Position numbers and translations under genes: made by a program. DNA of 64,000 nt from Coffea arabica (lineage: Eukaryota; Streptophyta; Magnoliopsida; Gentianales; Rubiaceae), in the NCBI RefSeq assembly GCF_036785885.1, contig NC_092323.1, positions 10,114,501-10,178,500 of the forward strand, written 5' to 3'. Under the pieces are notes generated by a model. The model made no database searches. It was not told where the DNA came from and saw only the letters and a program-made list of their open reading frames with translations. Shown piece after piece: positions 26,286 through 38,610 of this stretch; the stretch's first letter is position 1, and each line of letters opens with the position of its first letter.

Positions 26286-26850
26286 TAGGGGTGGGCGGGT
26301 CAAATACCCGTCCCATCTACCATTTAGCCAATTAGATCCTTACTCGTCCTACATAGTAGCGAGTACCCAATTATAGGGTACCTGCTGAGATAGAATCGGG
26401 TCAACGGGTACTCGTTCTGCTCCATTTAATATTTTATTTAAAAATTAATAATTTATATTAATTTCATTTTATATTTTACACATTCATCTAAGATTTAATA
26501 AAGATTTTTTCTTCAAAAAAATTCTCTCACCAACAAACAAACATGCGAAAAGATTACAAGAAAAAGGAAAAATATTAAAAGAATTCAAAATCAATAAAAA
26601 AGTTTGAAATAAATAACACATTTTTTAAAAATATATGTTCCAAATTAATTAAACTCTTTTTTTATAAATATAAAATCATGACTTCTACAAATGAATCTTG
26701 TAAATAAATTATAGTCTCTCGTATTTGTAATGTAATTTGTTTAATAAAATTGCTTATTTATCTCTAAAAATATTATTTTATAGTACTATATAAAAATAAA
26801 AAATATATATGCGGGGCAAATCGGGTACCCAGGAATTTTTAATTATGTGA
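26286..26850. mobile_element. decayed hAT-like fragment (GGGGTGGGCGGGT end)
   Basis: TAGGGGTGGGCGGGTCAAAT at 26286 is the typical outer end of one plant non-autonomous hAT group, and CGGGTACCC-type phrases recur near 26345, 26395 and 26820. The opposite end and target duplication are not recognisable, so the element is truncated or heavily mutated. Confidence 0.35.
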
Positions 26851-27518
26851 CCTTAACCCGTACGGTCATCTTAGACGTTAGATTTGGGTAAGAAGGCTAT
26901 GGCATCGCTAGGTGCCAATCATTTTGCAATTGTTGGAGAAGAGAGTAATGTAATTTAGAAGGGGAAGAAGAACAGAGACCAAGGAAAAAAATGATGAACA
27001 AAATATAACTTTTCTGTTTTATTTATTACAGTCACATTATGAATTTCATTGTCTACGCTCTATATAGAGTTTCTGTTTTCGATTATAAGAGAATTGGAAT
27101 TCCACCTATCTTTCAATAACTTGACATATTATATACATTTGATTACAAGTAAAGTATCTTACTAACCAAAAGCACTTCGTTTTCTATACAAAGGGTTGAG
27201 AAGGCATCTTAAACTACATAAAGCACAGAGAGCCGAGTAACAATCATTTGTTTGGATAGGAATGATTTGAAAAAAAAAATTTATTTGCATCACAAACACA
27301 AATTTTAATACACATTTTTATCTTTTTAATCACCTTTTTATCTCGTATATATCACATTATAAAAAGTGTTACAATAATTATTTCAAATAATCTACTGTCC
27401 AAACACAGTTAACGAATTGTGCTAGTTTCAATGTAATAGTGCACCTAATTTTGGATTTTTGTATCTTTTAGCATCCTTTGTAGTGGGGGAGGGGGGGAAT
27501 ACATATTTTTTTTTTTTT

Positions 27519-27563
27519 TAGTGTAAACGAAAGAATTCGAATTCGAGACCTCTTGCTTACACT
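27519..27563. repeat. short imperfect inverted repeat next to a T run
   Basis: AGTGTAAACG on the left and CTTGCTTACACT on the right are imperfect inverted copies around a central GAATTCGAATTC, directly after a run of 13 or so T. I recall similar phrases at the ends of plant retroposed elements. The identity is not settled. Confidence 0.3.
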
Positions 27564-29390
27564 CCCTCCCTCCGTACCACCCAACCCAACCCTCCCCTGG
27601 GCTACAGACTTGATTGTCTCCTATTGCTCCTCTTCATTTTGCATGTTATCACTTTATTCCAATTATGCCATTTGGTGCTGGCTTCTTTGTAATTTTGGCT
27701 GTCAATTTTGTACTTTGTGGTCTTTAGGCCATCATCTCTCTTTCGCATTGTTTCTTTGCTTTCATTTGTTGCATCTTCAATTCCCTGATGCCAGCGAATC
27801 TTTTGTGTCTTAATCCTATACCGTCAATGACTATTCACAGGACTGGTGGCAACAGTTTGAAGAGGCTGATCAATTTCATGTGGTAAAAGGCGCGGTATGA
27901 GCAGCTACTAATGTTTCGTGCAATATTACTTCAAGATTCCACGCCTTTGTCACAAGTGGTTAAAAATTAAAACGGGGAAGGGAATATATTCCCATAATTT
28001 GCCGCAAATAACCCCAAAAAAAAAAAAAACTGGCAAGCACATTAAGATATATTTCTATCCTTTTTTCTTTTATATAGTACTATTAAACGATCACGACCAA
28101 ATAATTGTCACTGTTTTTACGAATATAACTTTTCATACTTTATATAATCCTGATTTTTGAAAAAACAAGAAAGAAATAAAAAAGCGAAATGAATGAATAG
28201 AACTGAACCAAAGTAACCCACCATACTTTCTTCATTTCTGACACTTCTTTTATTTTACATTTTAATAAAATGAAGATGAAGATATGCATAATCCCCTCAA
28301 CTTTAGAAGAATAAAATGTTAAGAAAGAACAAGTTGTCAACAAATCAAGCACAATCTTCTCGGGGACCAATGTATCCCTTCGGACATGGACCATTAATTT
28401 TGTCAACCAGAAACTTCTCACCAATACCCTTCAGCTCACGCACAAAACCCTCTTTTTCTTATTCCTTTTTCATTCTTCTTCCAAAATATTGGGAAAAGAA
28501 TCGGGGGATGATTGATTTACCAAAAAACCCAACCTTCTTAATCCTTGTGAAATTATTGGCTGTTGTATATTTTACATTTGCTTTCCTAGTCTTTGAAGGT
28601 TGCAAACAAACAAATATTGATTCCTCAACAACATCTCACATTGATAAATAGAAATTCGAGAAATCTGAATTAATTAAATATTACATAATTTTTTAGATAA
28701 AATTTATTCTAAAAAATAAGTAATAAGTAATTTAAATATATTATATTTAGTATTTCATAATTTAATGAATTCAAAATTATTAATTATTAATTATAGTTTT
28801 TTGACGTGAATTTTATCAAACGCATCATCCATTGTCTACATCATTCTTTTTTTTCTCCTCAAATTTTATCTTCCCAGCTTTTTACCTTTACCCATGGACT
28901 TTAAGGGGCCTTGATTCTTTTCGTTGTCGGGCGGATTTTGGATTTTGTCATTTTTTAAATTCAGATATCAATTGATTCATATTTTGACCACTTTAATTTG
29001 TTACTACTAGTATTTAACTACTAATTAAAACAAACTATTCATGCCCTAAAATAATAATTTATTAGTTATATATATATATATTTTTTATATAGTGCGCATT
29101 TAATAATTCTACCCATTTCGCCACACCCTTTATTTTCTTCCTTTCTTCTCCCCCGGCCCCTTCCCTTTCGACAAATTAGACTCTCTCTCTCTCTTTCAAT
29201 CCCCCAATTTGTACGTTTGAATCGAGCTAGGGTTTTCGATTCGATCTGTAATTCAATTCCAGTTCCTAGTTTCTTCTTTTTTCTGTTTACATATTATATT
29301 CGGCGATTCTTTTTTTATATTTTATATTTTATTTTTTGGGAGCTAAATTTGGGACCTCCCGTAGTGGTGGTTGGGGAGGGATTAAAAACT

Positions 29391-32300
29391 ATGGGCGGCG
29401 GAGATGCTAGTAGTGCTGCGGCGAACAACAGCGGGGATGAGAAGAATAATAGCAACGAGGACGTTGTTATTAGCGGCTCCGGCGCGGGCAGCGACGGAGT
29501 GACGGTCAACGTCCGCTGTTCGAATGGTTCGAAATTCTCGGTGCAGGTCAGCCTTGAGTCGACCGTCGGATCTTTCAAGTCGGTTCTGGCGCAGAACTGT
29601 GAAATCCCTGCCGAACTGCAGAGACTGATCTACAAAGGCAGGATCTTAAAGGACGATCAAACCTTACAAAGCTACGGTACATATCTCAATCAACACTGTT
29701 GACTAATTTTTTTGCCTGATTAACATGTAGATTAATAAGACAGATATTGGGGATTGTGTTTATTTAGGATTTTGGTTATCTGTGTAATTATGTGGTTGAA
29801 TTTCGTAGGTTTCGAGATTTCGATTTGTAGAAATGATAAATTGATGCGGTATCTGTAAAGGAAAAGGAGCAAATGAATTGATTTCGGGAGCTTGGGGAAG
29901 TTCCGCAGCTGTAAGAAAGAATTAGCATGGGAGAAAATTTAAATATAGGAGCGTGATGGGTGCAGGTTTGTTTTTTGAGGTTGAAACTCAAGTAAAAGAC
30001 TTTCAGCAATGGAGATCTTTAGGGCAGGGGCTGACTGGGTATATAAGATCAGCTATATCGAGATAAGGTCCGGTATTTGTTGACAGTTAAGGATACTAAA
30101 TTGCGGTCTGCCTTCTCTTGTAGAAGGCTGTTAAGAAGTTTTGTGGACAGGTTGTGTTAAATAGTTTGATATTTGGATAGACAATATGGTCATTAAAATG
30201 GTCGTTTCCAGGTATCAAACTTCAGTCTTAAAGGAATTTGTTGTTGGGAGATGTAATGTACTACCTGGATGATAGAGTAGCTAGTGGTTTATTAAGATAC
30301 TTTATTTATAGCATGATAAATGCTATTTTTGGTGCTTGTACATTAGTAACCTCGAGTCTTCTGTCTAGTGCTCGTATAATGCCTTTACATAACTAGAATA
30401 TGTAAATGAACATGTTTTCATATTACACGCTCTCTGAGCTGTCATTTGGGGACCTTCAGAAAATCAGTTATCCTTAATCCATTTCCAAAGCATGATGTTG
30501 TTTTGTTGCTTTTGTTTATTCTTACTTTTTCTTTTTTCTTTTTGGTTGATGATAGGTCTCGAGGCTGATCACACTGTTCACTTGGTTCGTGGGTTTGCCG
30601 CAGCTGCTGCTGCTGCTGCAAATGCTTCAGCTGCAGGTAATAATGGGGCTACAAATGCTAACCCAAATGCTAACCCTAGTGCACCAAGGGATGCTGCTTC
30701 TGCTGCAGGTGAGCCATTTGGTGGATCTGGTTTAGGAGCTTCATTATTTCCTGGACTTGGGTTGAATGGGTTGGGAAGTGGTGGCGCCGGTGGAGGATTA
30801 TTTGGAGCTGGACTTCCAGAGTTTGAACAAGTGCAGCAACAATTAACTCAAAATCCGAATATGATGAGAGATATTCTGAATATGCCTCTTGTCCAGAATC
30901 TAATGAACAACCCAGACATTATACGCAATTTGATCATGAACAATCCTCAGATGCGTGAGATCATGGATCGCAATCCAGAACTTGCACATATACTAAATGA
31001 TCCTGCTACTCTCCGGCAGACCATGGAGGCTGCACGGAACCCTGAGCTCATGCGTGAGATGATGCGCAATACGGACAGGGCAATGAGCAACATTGAGTCA
31101 TCTCCTGAGGGGTTTAACATGCTCAGACGCATGTATGAAAATGTCCAAGAGTCTTTTCTTAATGCTACAGCCATGGGTGGAGATAACAGAAATAATTTGG
31201 CTTCAAACCCTTTTGCTGCTCTTCTTGGCACCCAAGGTGGGGCCCCAAGCGGAGATCAGTCGACTAATCCTACCACAACGGCTCCTGATTCAACAACAAA
31301 TGCACCTGCTCCAAATACAAATCCTCTTCCTAATCCCTGGGCATCTGGTGGTGGTGGTGGTGGTGGTAAGCTTTGGTTCTTCTTAGTTCCTGCTTTTCTT
31401 TAGTTGTCTAGTTTCCTATTTGCATTTGTTTGTTTGATAATTGTGTAAACATCTTCCCTTGAGTCCTTTGTTTTGCCTGGTTGTTGTGTGGGTAATTCAT
31501 TTAGCTTTTGCTAAAATCATGTTGGTTCTTTGCTCCAAGTTTTTGTCTGCAAGATGATCTCAAGGATCCTTCAAGAATGACAACAAAGCATGGCTTTGAT
31601 TCAACAGACTCCATATATGGCATTTTTTAAAATTAAGAATCTAGTATTTGTCTTTGAAATTTTCTGTTTATATCAGTGCATTTCTTCAGGGTCTAAGTGG
31701 ATGAAATGGTGTTACCATTCAGATAATGATGAGTTTTTGCAAAATGATGAGTTTATGCAGACCTGTGGATTCAAGTGTATTTGGATACCATTTATTGAGC
31801 AATTATCTTGTGAAACTGCAAAAATCTGATTATGTTTCCTGCATTTTGCTGTCATTTTGCTTAGCTGAAAAGAGTTTTGTTGACCACATGTGGCTTACTA
31901 GCTAATGATTAAAGTACAAAGATCTGGAAAAGCCAAAAACAATTCTGCAGCTGTTTTTGTGTTTAGCTGGAAGAAGGGGAAATAAGGGCAAAAAAAAAAA
32001 AAAAAAAAAGATAAGAAGCAGCTGCACCGACACTAGCCAGAAAGAAAAGGATCTGATTAAGTTATTTTCTTTCGAAATAACTTAATATACAGTTGATGCC
32101 ATGTTATCTTTCAACAAGAATGAGCTATTGTTTCGCTGGTACTTATCAACTGTATTTTTTTTTCTTCCTATTGATTTTGTATATGGAGTAGCTCAAACAA
32201 ACAGTGCTCCAAGGTCAAATCCTGCTGCGGATGATAGGGCACCACCGCTTGGTGATTTGAATGGTGTTGGTTTTCCAGATTTTGAGCGAATGCTAGGTAG

Positions 32301-35300
32301 TATGCCTGACCCCAGCTCATTGAGTCAAATGATGCAAAACCCTGCTGTATCACAGATGATGCAAAGTCTCCTATCCAACCCTCAGTACATGAACCAGGTG
32401 ATATTTCTTATTCTCATGATTTAATTGTGCTCGATCATTAACGCTCTCATGTTTGTTTCATGTCTTTCCTTCTTTGCCATTTGTAAGATCTTTTGATGCT
32501 TATATTTGATATGTCTTGACTTTCAGGTTCTTGGGCTTAATCCACAGCTGCGAGGCATGCTTGATTCCAACTCTCAGCTCAGAGAGATGTTACAAAATCC
32601 TGATTTTATTCGACAATTGACTTCTCCAGAGACAATGCAGGTAAATTACTGTAGCTGCCCCCCCCCCCCCCTATTTCTCTTTCTTTGTATGTGTATGTGT
32701 GTCTGTCTGTCTGTGTGGCAATCTATCTGACTTCATCCTATCTTTCTATCTGTGTATGTATGCTTTACTGTTTGAACAAATGTCACACATGCAGTTTGGC
32801 TTGTTCGTAGTCCCAATGATTGGACATTAATATGTTGAGCAACTTTTTCTTTCCCTCTTTTGGGTTGAGTTTAGTTTTGGGCTTGGTAGCGTTAGGGATT
32901 TGACATTGACTACAATAAGGTTTGTTGTTTTTGACTGAACTGACCTTTATTGTTTTTGACTGGACTGTGTATTGAAGCATTTTTACTCTTAGAACTGAGC
33001 TTGCATCATAACCTTCACAAACAGCGGCCTAGAGTTAGTATTGATACGTGCTTTGTTGTCATGGCACTTGTGGTATATAACTATACCTTTAGTTTCTACG
33101 AATTATATCGTCATGGTATCTTTTAACAAATTGTTGGGCAATTGGTTCTCTTCCGGCAGGGACAACTATAGGGCAAAGAGCCATGGCTCCTTGACTTTTG
33201 AAGAACTTTTTTAACTCTTACTCTCTTGTTGCCAAGCAGAGAAAATACTTTTAGACATGAATCGTTGTATTCTTGTATTGGGGAAAACAGGCTAGTCATG
33301 GTTCCTTTTACATATGGTTCTTTCTAGCCACTTGGTAGAGCAAATTAATTTAATATTGTGTGGACATATTATATCTCTTTATATATAAAGCATGAGCACC
33401 CTTTGGTGTTAAAATTTTCTGCCATTTAATAGACTTCCTAATATACCCTTCATCTTTTATACTTTTACAACGCACTTCCTCTTCTTTCTCTTGCCCATTC
33501 TCCTTTCTTTTTCTCAATGGTATTTAGTATAACTTCCTCCAAACTACCACTAACTCATGACACTCATATAATATTTCAAAAAAATGATAACTGTAAGTTG
33601 GATAAAATTTTCTCAGCATTTGTTCCTCTAATTAATTTGATGTTCTCTGTCTTTTAAAATTTATTTATTCATTATTTTCTTCTTAATATGCACACACGTG
33701 TGCCTTACTCATTAGCATCAAGAATGGAAAGTGCGAATATGGTCGAATGGTAAAATTTCTCTTTGCCAAGGAGAAGACGCGGGTTCGATTTGTTCTTTCT
33801 AGCCACTTGGTAGAGCAAATTAGTCCTGGCTATAATATTTGTTGCACAAATTTTGGATCAATTCATCTTTGTCATCCTACTGTCTTTGCCCATCTCTGAG
33901 TTTAATTTGTGTACTTCAATGTTGGAAACCAACAAAGTAGGCTTCATGAGTATTTAATTGTTAAATTTTTAATGATTCACAAATTGAATTGGTAAATTCT
34001 CATATTGTTTCTTGTCTTCCACATCTTTCCTAATTCTGTATTGTTTTGCTTTACTTTCAGCAACTTATGACATTTCAGCAGTCACTTTTGTCTCAACTTG
34101 GTCGGCAACAGAATACCCAGTAAGTTCAGATGCCCTTTATTGTTTCTCTCCCCAACCCCCCCCCCCCCCCAAAAAAAAAAGAAAAAAAAGAAATGGGACA
34201 TCTTGCAGCCTGTTACTAATACATAAATGACTCGTGTCTGAATTTTTGGATCTTCGAATGATGTTTTGGGTCATCTCTCATCCTTCCCTAGTTCTTGATA
34301 TTTCCTGATGGATTCGTCTTTTGATGTGCAGAGAATCAGGTCGGAATGCTGGAGGAGGAGGAGGTATTTATTGTTTCAGAAATTCTTTCTTTTCTTCTTT
34401 GGAACTGGAATAAAGCCGATACTTATCTACCATGTCCAAGTTTTAGGAGCTTATATCTTATGTTTGTTAGTTGGATCTTTTAACCTTCTAGAATAGCTAG
34501 ATAGTTGGCTCAGTTGGGGCCAAGGTATATGTGCATCTCTTTTATTTGCTAAATCAGTTACGAACATTTCATTGCATAGAGCACTTGGGTAGATTGTTAG
34601 GAACCTGGGTTCTCTATATAGTGTGTTCTCCGCATAAAGCAATAAATTAATTGAATGGCTTCAATTTGAAAGCAAAAAGAATGTTATGACATGTATTACT
34701 GGAGCTCAGTGAACTGAAATTTGTGTGGCAGTGATCTCGCATGCATACCGTTGTTTATATGTATAACAATGTCTTCAGCGATAGATGCGATTCTCAACAT
34801 CTTTAAGAATGATGCATATCCTCTGTCTACTGCAGTTGAATACTTAAATTTCCAGCTCAATTCGTCCTATAGCAACTTGGATTACTAAAACTTAATTCAA
34901 GTGTCATACTTAAAGGAAACAAAACAAATACCCGTGTTTCTTTCCTCACACTTTTGTTTGCCCATTATAGCCACAGGAACACTTGACAACACAGGATTGG
35001 AGATGCTAATGAGCATGTTTGGTGGACTTGGGACTGGAGGCCTGACTGTTCCGAATAGATCCAATGGTAGCTAATTTTCCAATCTCATTTGTGCTTCTTT
35101 TCTTTGGGTTTGACAGTTCTTTGTATTTGATGGTATTGATGTTATTTTGTAGTGCCACCAGAAGAGCTTTATGCAACTCAACTGTCACAGCTACAAGAAA
35201 TGGGTTTCTTTGATACTCAAGAAAACATCCGGGCACTGGTTGCCACTGCTGGCAATGTTCATGCTGCGGTTGAACGACTATTAGGAAATTCTGGCCAGTA

Positions 35301-35301
35301 G
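29391..35301 (+). CDS. DSK2: ubiquitin receptor DSK2 / ubiquilin
   Basis: A UBL-UBA shuttle that carries ubiquitinated clients to the 26S proteasome and, in plants, to selective autophagy. Eight exons: 29391-29676, 30556-31362, 32192-32397, 32527-32640, 34061-34119, 34332-34363, 34971-35066 and 35153-35301, joining in frame to 582 residues. Domains in order: a G/S/N-rich leader (1-36); UBL (about 37-108, with [17 protein letters not shown]); an alanine/asparagine-rich linker; STI1-type [23 protein letters not shown] repeats; a low-complexity P/T/N stretch ending in a glycine run; a second STI1 pair; and the C-terminal UBA (about 538-580, [32 protein letters not shown]). This is slightly longer than what I recall for Arabidopsis DSK2a/b (around 540-550). 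The start is the first ATG in the frame; the frame is open upstream but without ATG. The leader is CT-rich (29181-29195). Intron 4 carries foreign DNA (see 33317-33822). Confidence 0.94.
33317..33347. repeat. 31-bp direct repeat, left copy, bordering an intronic insert
   Basis: GTTCTTTCTAGCCACTTGG and the following 12 bases are repeated exactly at 33792-33822. The two copies bracket 444 bp containing the Helitron-like element and the plastid trnG fragment. This is too long for an ordinary target duplication and fits repair of a staggered break with filler DNA. Confidence 0.9.
33374..33715 (+). mobile_element. short Helitron-like element in DSK2 intron 4
   Basis: The left end, A|TCTCTTTATATATAAAGC, matches the TC-start, A/T-rich 5' end of plant Helitrons. 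The right end has the hairpin GCACACACGTGTGC (33690-33703) followed by CTTACTCATTAG. Helitrons end in CTRR after a hairpin, so TTAG would be a one-base decay from CTAG. It is about 342 bp with no coding capacity. The base after the end is C rather than the expected T, which lowers confidence. Confidence 0.45.
33733..33790 (+). pseudogene. trnG-GCC: plastid-derived trnG-GCC fragment (58 nt)
   Basis: The text from GCGAATATGGTCGAATGG through TTTGCCAAGG to CGCGGGTTCGATT follows the chloroplast glycine tRNA (anticodon GCC) from the acceptor 5' strand to the T loop. The 3' acceptor half is missing, so no functional tRNA can form. It is a small nuclear insertion of plastid DNA. The sequence is unlike what I recall of the plant mitochondrial glycine tRNA. 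It ends exactly where the 31-bp direct repeat resumes. Confidence 0.8.
33792..33822. repeat. 31-bp direct repeat, right copy
   Basis: Identical to 33317-33347. It starts one base after the truncated trnG fragment. Confidence 0.9.
34151..34189. repeat. homopolymer C run joined to an A-rich run
   Basis: About 17 C followed by an A-rich tract, in DSK2 intron 5. A shorter C run lies near 32660 in intron 4. These are slippage-prone and also likely places for sequencing error. Confidence 0.8.
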
Positions 35302-36685
35302 AATATGAAGGTGAAGGTATTCTACTTGTGACCGTATGGTTTTCACCAGAGGCAGAATCTGGACGTTCGGACCCTGAGGAATCTTTGTTCTGAAATAAGC
35401 TATTAGGATCTGATTATTTGATATTTCCTCCCCTTCTTATTTCGCTGGGCCAGAAGGGAAATAGAGAAGAACAACAGGATCTTGAGTGCCTTGTACATAC
35501 AATATCATTGGTATTCAGAATTACTTTGCATATACAATTTGTTGAATTTTGGTTCATCTTTGTACTGTTATCCGTGTTAAAAGATTTGCATTCGACTCAG
35601 ATAAGTGATCTAGTTTAGCATAGAGATACACTGTTGTTGTCTTGTTTCTATTCGTGCCTATTGCGCCATCGAGTTGAATTCATGTTGGAACTTGGAAGTT
35701 GCTAGTTTAAACAAGATTCGTTTATGAAAGAGAGAGAAGCGTGAAGAGAAAAGACACGTGACCTGAAGACTCTTGATGAAAAATATGATGGTCGTGGTTA
35801 TGGTTCCTGAGCTAATTAACCAGTATATTGAACAAGCATAATAAATACATTTGGACGGAGGGACTGGTTCTCTGTGCAAATAAATGTGTGAGAAGTCTTG
35901 ATTCGGGGTACTACATACAGGCTTGAAGATTGTCTAAAAGTAAACTCCACGTCATCTTTCAAGTTGTTGAAGTTCTGTTGCGTGTTGATTCAGTTAACTG
36001 GTATCTTACTGGGAGAGATGGGCACCTCGGATGTGCGGCAGACTATGGATTATAGGAGGTAGAATGCACGGGCGATATGCCGTAGGGCGTGAAAAGAGAG
36101 ACGATGGGGCTTTAATGTTTCCGTAACCAAAAGGGTTATGCTCATCACTGCAGGATGCACAATGTCGCAATACTCTCTCGCTTTTAAATAGACGATGCAG
36201 CCTTTACAAGTCGTCCTATTAAAATTTTTCTTGGTTGGAAATTGGAATGGTGTGGGAGAAGGAGAAGACTGTTGTCCTTGGTCAGTGGCCTCTCTCCTTC
36301 ATACGCTTCGATTATAGCACAAAATGAGATCTTTCTTCCTGGTGTTAAGGATAAGGAGGGCAAAATGACCTCTTTCTACGTAATTAACTATTGCGCGGTT
36401 CGCCTTACTAACTTTATATTCTTTGCCTATGTTGCACTAGAACGTAAAATATCGAGTATCTGCGGTACATTTTTGTCTACAACAGGAAAAAGGAATGAAA
36501 GGACGAACAAGCTTGTATAATACAACAGATTCTTGAACTTAATACTTCATTTACCTACTACATTAGAATGTAGAAATTTCGAATTGAGAATTGAGCATTA
36601 CTTCGGATTCAACGAGCAAGTGTAATCAATGAAAACAATTTTCGCAAGTATGGTTTAGAATTCTACTCGAATTTCTTTCTACAAA
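35302..36685. other. DSK2 3' UTR and spacer
   Basis: Sequence to about 35640 looks like DSK2 3' UTR. From 35900 to 36240 the DNA is more GC-balanced but holds no convincing frame. A short ATG frame near 36240 has no recognisable features. No other gene is seen. Confidence 0.4.
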
Positions 36686-36900
36686 TTTTTTTTTTTTTTT
36701 TTTTGGTGGGTAAGATTTTATTAATATCTAAGAAAGACACAAAATACAAGGGATATACTTCAAGCACAACGTACCCAATCAACAAAATTACAGACTTCTC
36801 AACAAAACACCCATCAAAGGTAAAAACATCCAGTACCAACAAACATAAACATCCTATATAGTAGCAAATAGACTCGCTCATATAACATCCTACTTCACTG
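36686..36900 (-). mobile_element. retroposed 3' tail with poly(A), probable truncated LINE or processed copy
   Basis: Read on the - strand, the sequence ends ATTAATAAAATCTTACCCACC followed by 19 A (the T run 36686-36704). The AATAAA signal sits about 15 bases before the tail. This is the signature of a reverse-transcribed, 5'-truncated RNA. No coding part remains and I cannot find matching target duplications, so the left limit near 36900 is approximate. Confidence 0.4.
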
Positions 36901-36999
36901 TTGACAAATCATTTACAAAACACTATCCAATTTTTTTAGCTGCTCATTTGAGTTTGTTCTCTTCACGTTCGTAGGGACAATAATTTACATCTTACCAAT

Positions 37000-37170
37000 T
37001 CTGCAAGTTGTTTGTTAGCAGGGCCTTAAGTATAATCTAATGCAACTCAAAACAAGTGCAATTCTTGAGCAGCTCTAAGAAGGGGCAAATTTGAGCTCAT
37101 GTATCATGATAGAACCATCCTACTAAATCGAATAATTTTTCAAAAAGCAAATGCATGTAGGATTCGCAGT

Positions 37171-37172
<2 letters not shown>
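37000..37172. repeat. local duplication, copy A
   Basis: Phrases such as CAAGTTGTTTGTTAGCA, GTGCAATTCTTGAGCA, AGAAGGGGCA and CCATCCTACTAAATC recur in the same order at 37792-37927 and 38313-38425. The second copy is interrupted by the Stowaway element. The divergence is considerable. Confidence 0.65.

Positions 37173-37178
<6 letters not shown>

Positions 37179-37218
<40 letters not shown>
37179..37218. repeat. (AT)n microsatellite
   Basis: An uninterrupted AT run of about 20 units, followed by impure TATG repeats to about 37240. Confidence 0.97.
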
Positions 37219-37233
<15 letters not shown>

Positions 37234-37259
37234 TGTATATGTCTATATTTGCGTGTCAA

Positions 37260-37803
37260 GGAGATGGCGAATAAAAAGTTATTTTGAAAGATAAAGATCA
37301 GAATAGCAGCAAGATGTTTTGCATAATAGGCCAAAATTTTCAAGATTGGGGCATTAATTGATGACAACTTGATGTTGGCCCTCATTTGCTTCGACAACAT
37401 ACTCCGCACTTTCAAGATTAGTTGAATTCACAACAATGGTACGCTCATTCCAAAAGAAGTCTATATCTAGTTTTTACATTGAAGGACTGGAAAAAATCAA
37501 AATTTTGACTGAACCCTCTTACCAACTATTATCTTCCACTCTAAATGCAATACCTTGAGATTTGTTAAAACAATCAAATCCGGGACATCCCAATCCTCAA
37601 ATGCTGCATCAGATTTTGGGCAGGTGAATAGTTGATTGCACAATGCAACAATAACTTCTGGTAAAAATATCAAGTTGTTGGACTTGGCATAGAAGTGCAG
37701 TTGATATCATAAAGTCTAGCGATGACCCAAAACTTTCATAGACGAACCAAACAGACAGTTCAAATCTTCTCACTGGAGCTCCATTTCTTCTACAAGTTGT
37801 CAA
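37260..37803 (-). pseudogene. F-box/LRR (FBD-type) gene relic
   Basis: The - strand in broken frames reads like the leucine-rich-repeat part of plant F-box/FBD proteins. Recognisable pieces are APVRRFELSVWF ... DFMISTALLCQVQQLDIF, then DVPDLIVLTNLKVLHLE, and later MRANIKLSSINAPILKILAY. These correspond in order to the family's SWISxAxxxxVxxLDL, FPxLKxLHL and ISAPxLKxLxI positions. Stops and frame changes separate them, and neither the F-box nor the FBD is intact. It is clearly non-functional. Confidence 0.55.
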
Positions 37804-38425
37804 TTAGCAAACTACGTAAAGCCCATAAGTAAAATCTAATAGAACTCAATTAAAAAAAAAAAAACAGTCAATCCACGTGCAATTCATGAGCAAATTCCAA
37901 GAAGGGGCATAATTGAGTTCATAAATACTCCCTCTGATTCATTTTGATAGTCCTAATTTTTTTTTCCACACAGTTTAAGAAAAAGTAGTTAATTTTGTTG
38001 GAAAAATAAATTTAGATTGCTATTTTCCTAAAATACCTTACATTAAATAAAGTATAACTTTATAGTAATTATTCATGGAAACTTGAATTGATAGTTAAGA
38101 AAGAGTCAATCCTCATTTTACATTAAATGGGGTAGGTTCTATTCAATAACAATCTATATTAAATAAGGTAGTTTATAGTAATAACAACCTACATTGAATA
38201 AGGGTATTTTAGAGAAATTAAAAGATAACTATATTTTTCAATTGAGAAGTGGACTACAATCTGGAACAGACGAAAAAGGAAAACAAGACTATCAAAATGG
38301 AACAGAAGGAGTAATGATTTTTAGTTTCTAGGGAAAGTAAAGTAAAAACAAAGAAATTACCATCCTACTAAATCAATTTATTGTTATTTTTTTTTAGAAA
38401 TCAATGTACATAGGATTCAAAACTT
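37792..38425. repeat. local duplication, copy B, split by a Stowaway MITE
   Basis: The homologous segments are 37792-37927 and 38313-38425 (CCATCCTACTAAATCAA and TACATAGGATTCAAAAC correspond to copy A near 37120-37165). The MITE lies between them. Confidence 0.6.
37928..38311. mobile_element. Stowaway (Tc1/mariner) MITE, 384 bp, TA target
   Basis: The left end CTCCCTCTGATTCATTTTGA and the inverted right end CTCCTTCTGTTCCATTTTGA agree at 22 of 25 positions over the terminal repeat. Both sides carry TA (37926-37927 and 38312-38313). This is the standard CTCCCTC-type Stowaway structure. It has no coding capacity. Confidence 0.93.
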
Positions 38426-38610
38426 TTTGGTTGTACGTTTTGTTCATTATTACAACGTGTCGAAGAGAAGGTGAAGAATTAGAATGTTAAAATTCATTCT
38501 GAAATTGCCCTTTTCAGTGTAATTGCTGGTGAAGTGCACTACGTGCAATGGTTTTTCTTAGGTTTCATATGCCAATTGGGTTTGAAAAATCTAGTGGAAG
38601 TATTGAAATA

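Larger units (their letters stand above)
25435..29100. other. about 3.7 kb AT-rich intergenic region
   Basis: No gene is supported. It contains long A/T runs, a pyrimidine-rich block (26160-26270), a decayed hAT-like end, and a short retro-element-like inverted repeat near 27520. Open frames here are not conserved-looking and lack introns or recognisable motifs. Confidence 0.5.

Noticed and set aside
25937-26335. 132-codon frame upstream of DSK2
   Set aside because: The composition is low-complexity (K/N/T then H/S/P runs), it spans a decayed transposon end, and no motif is recognisable.
33733-33790. Functional glycine tRNA gene
   Set aside because: The 3' acceptor strand is missing and the sequence is of plastid type, so it is a fragment only.
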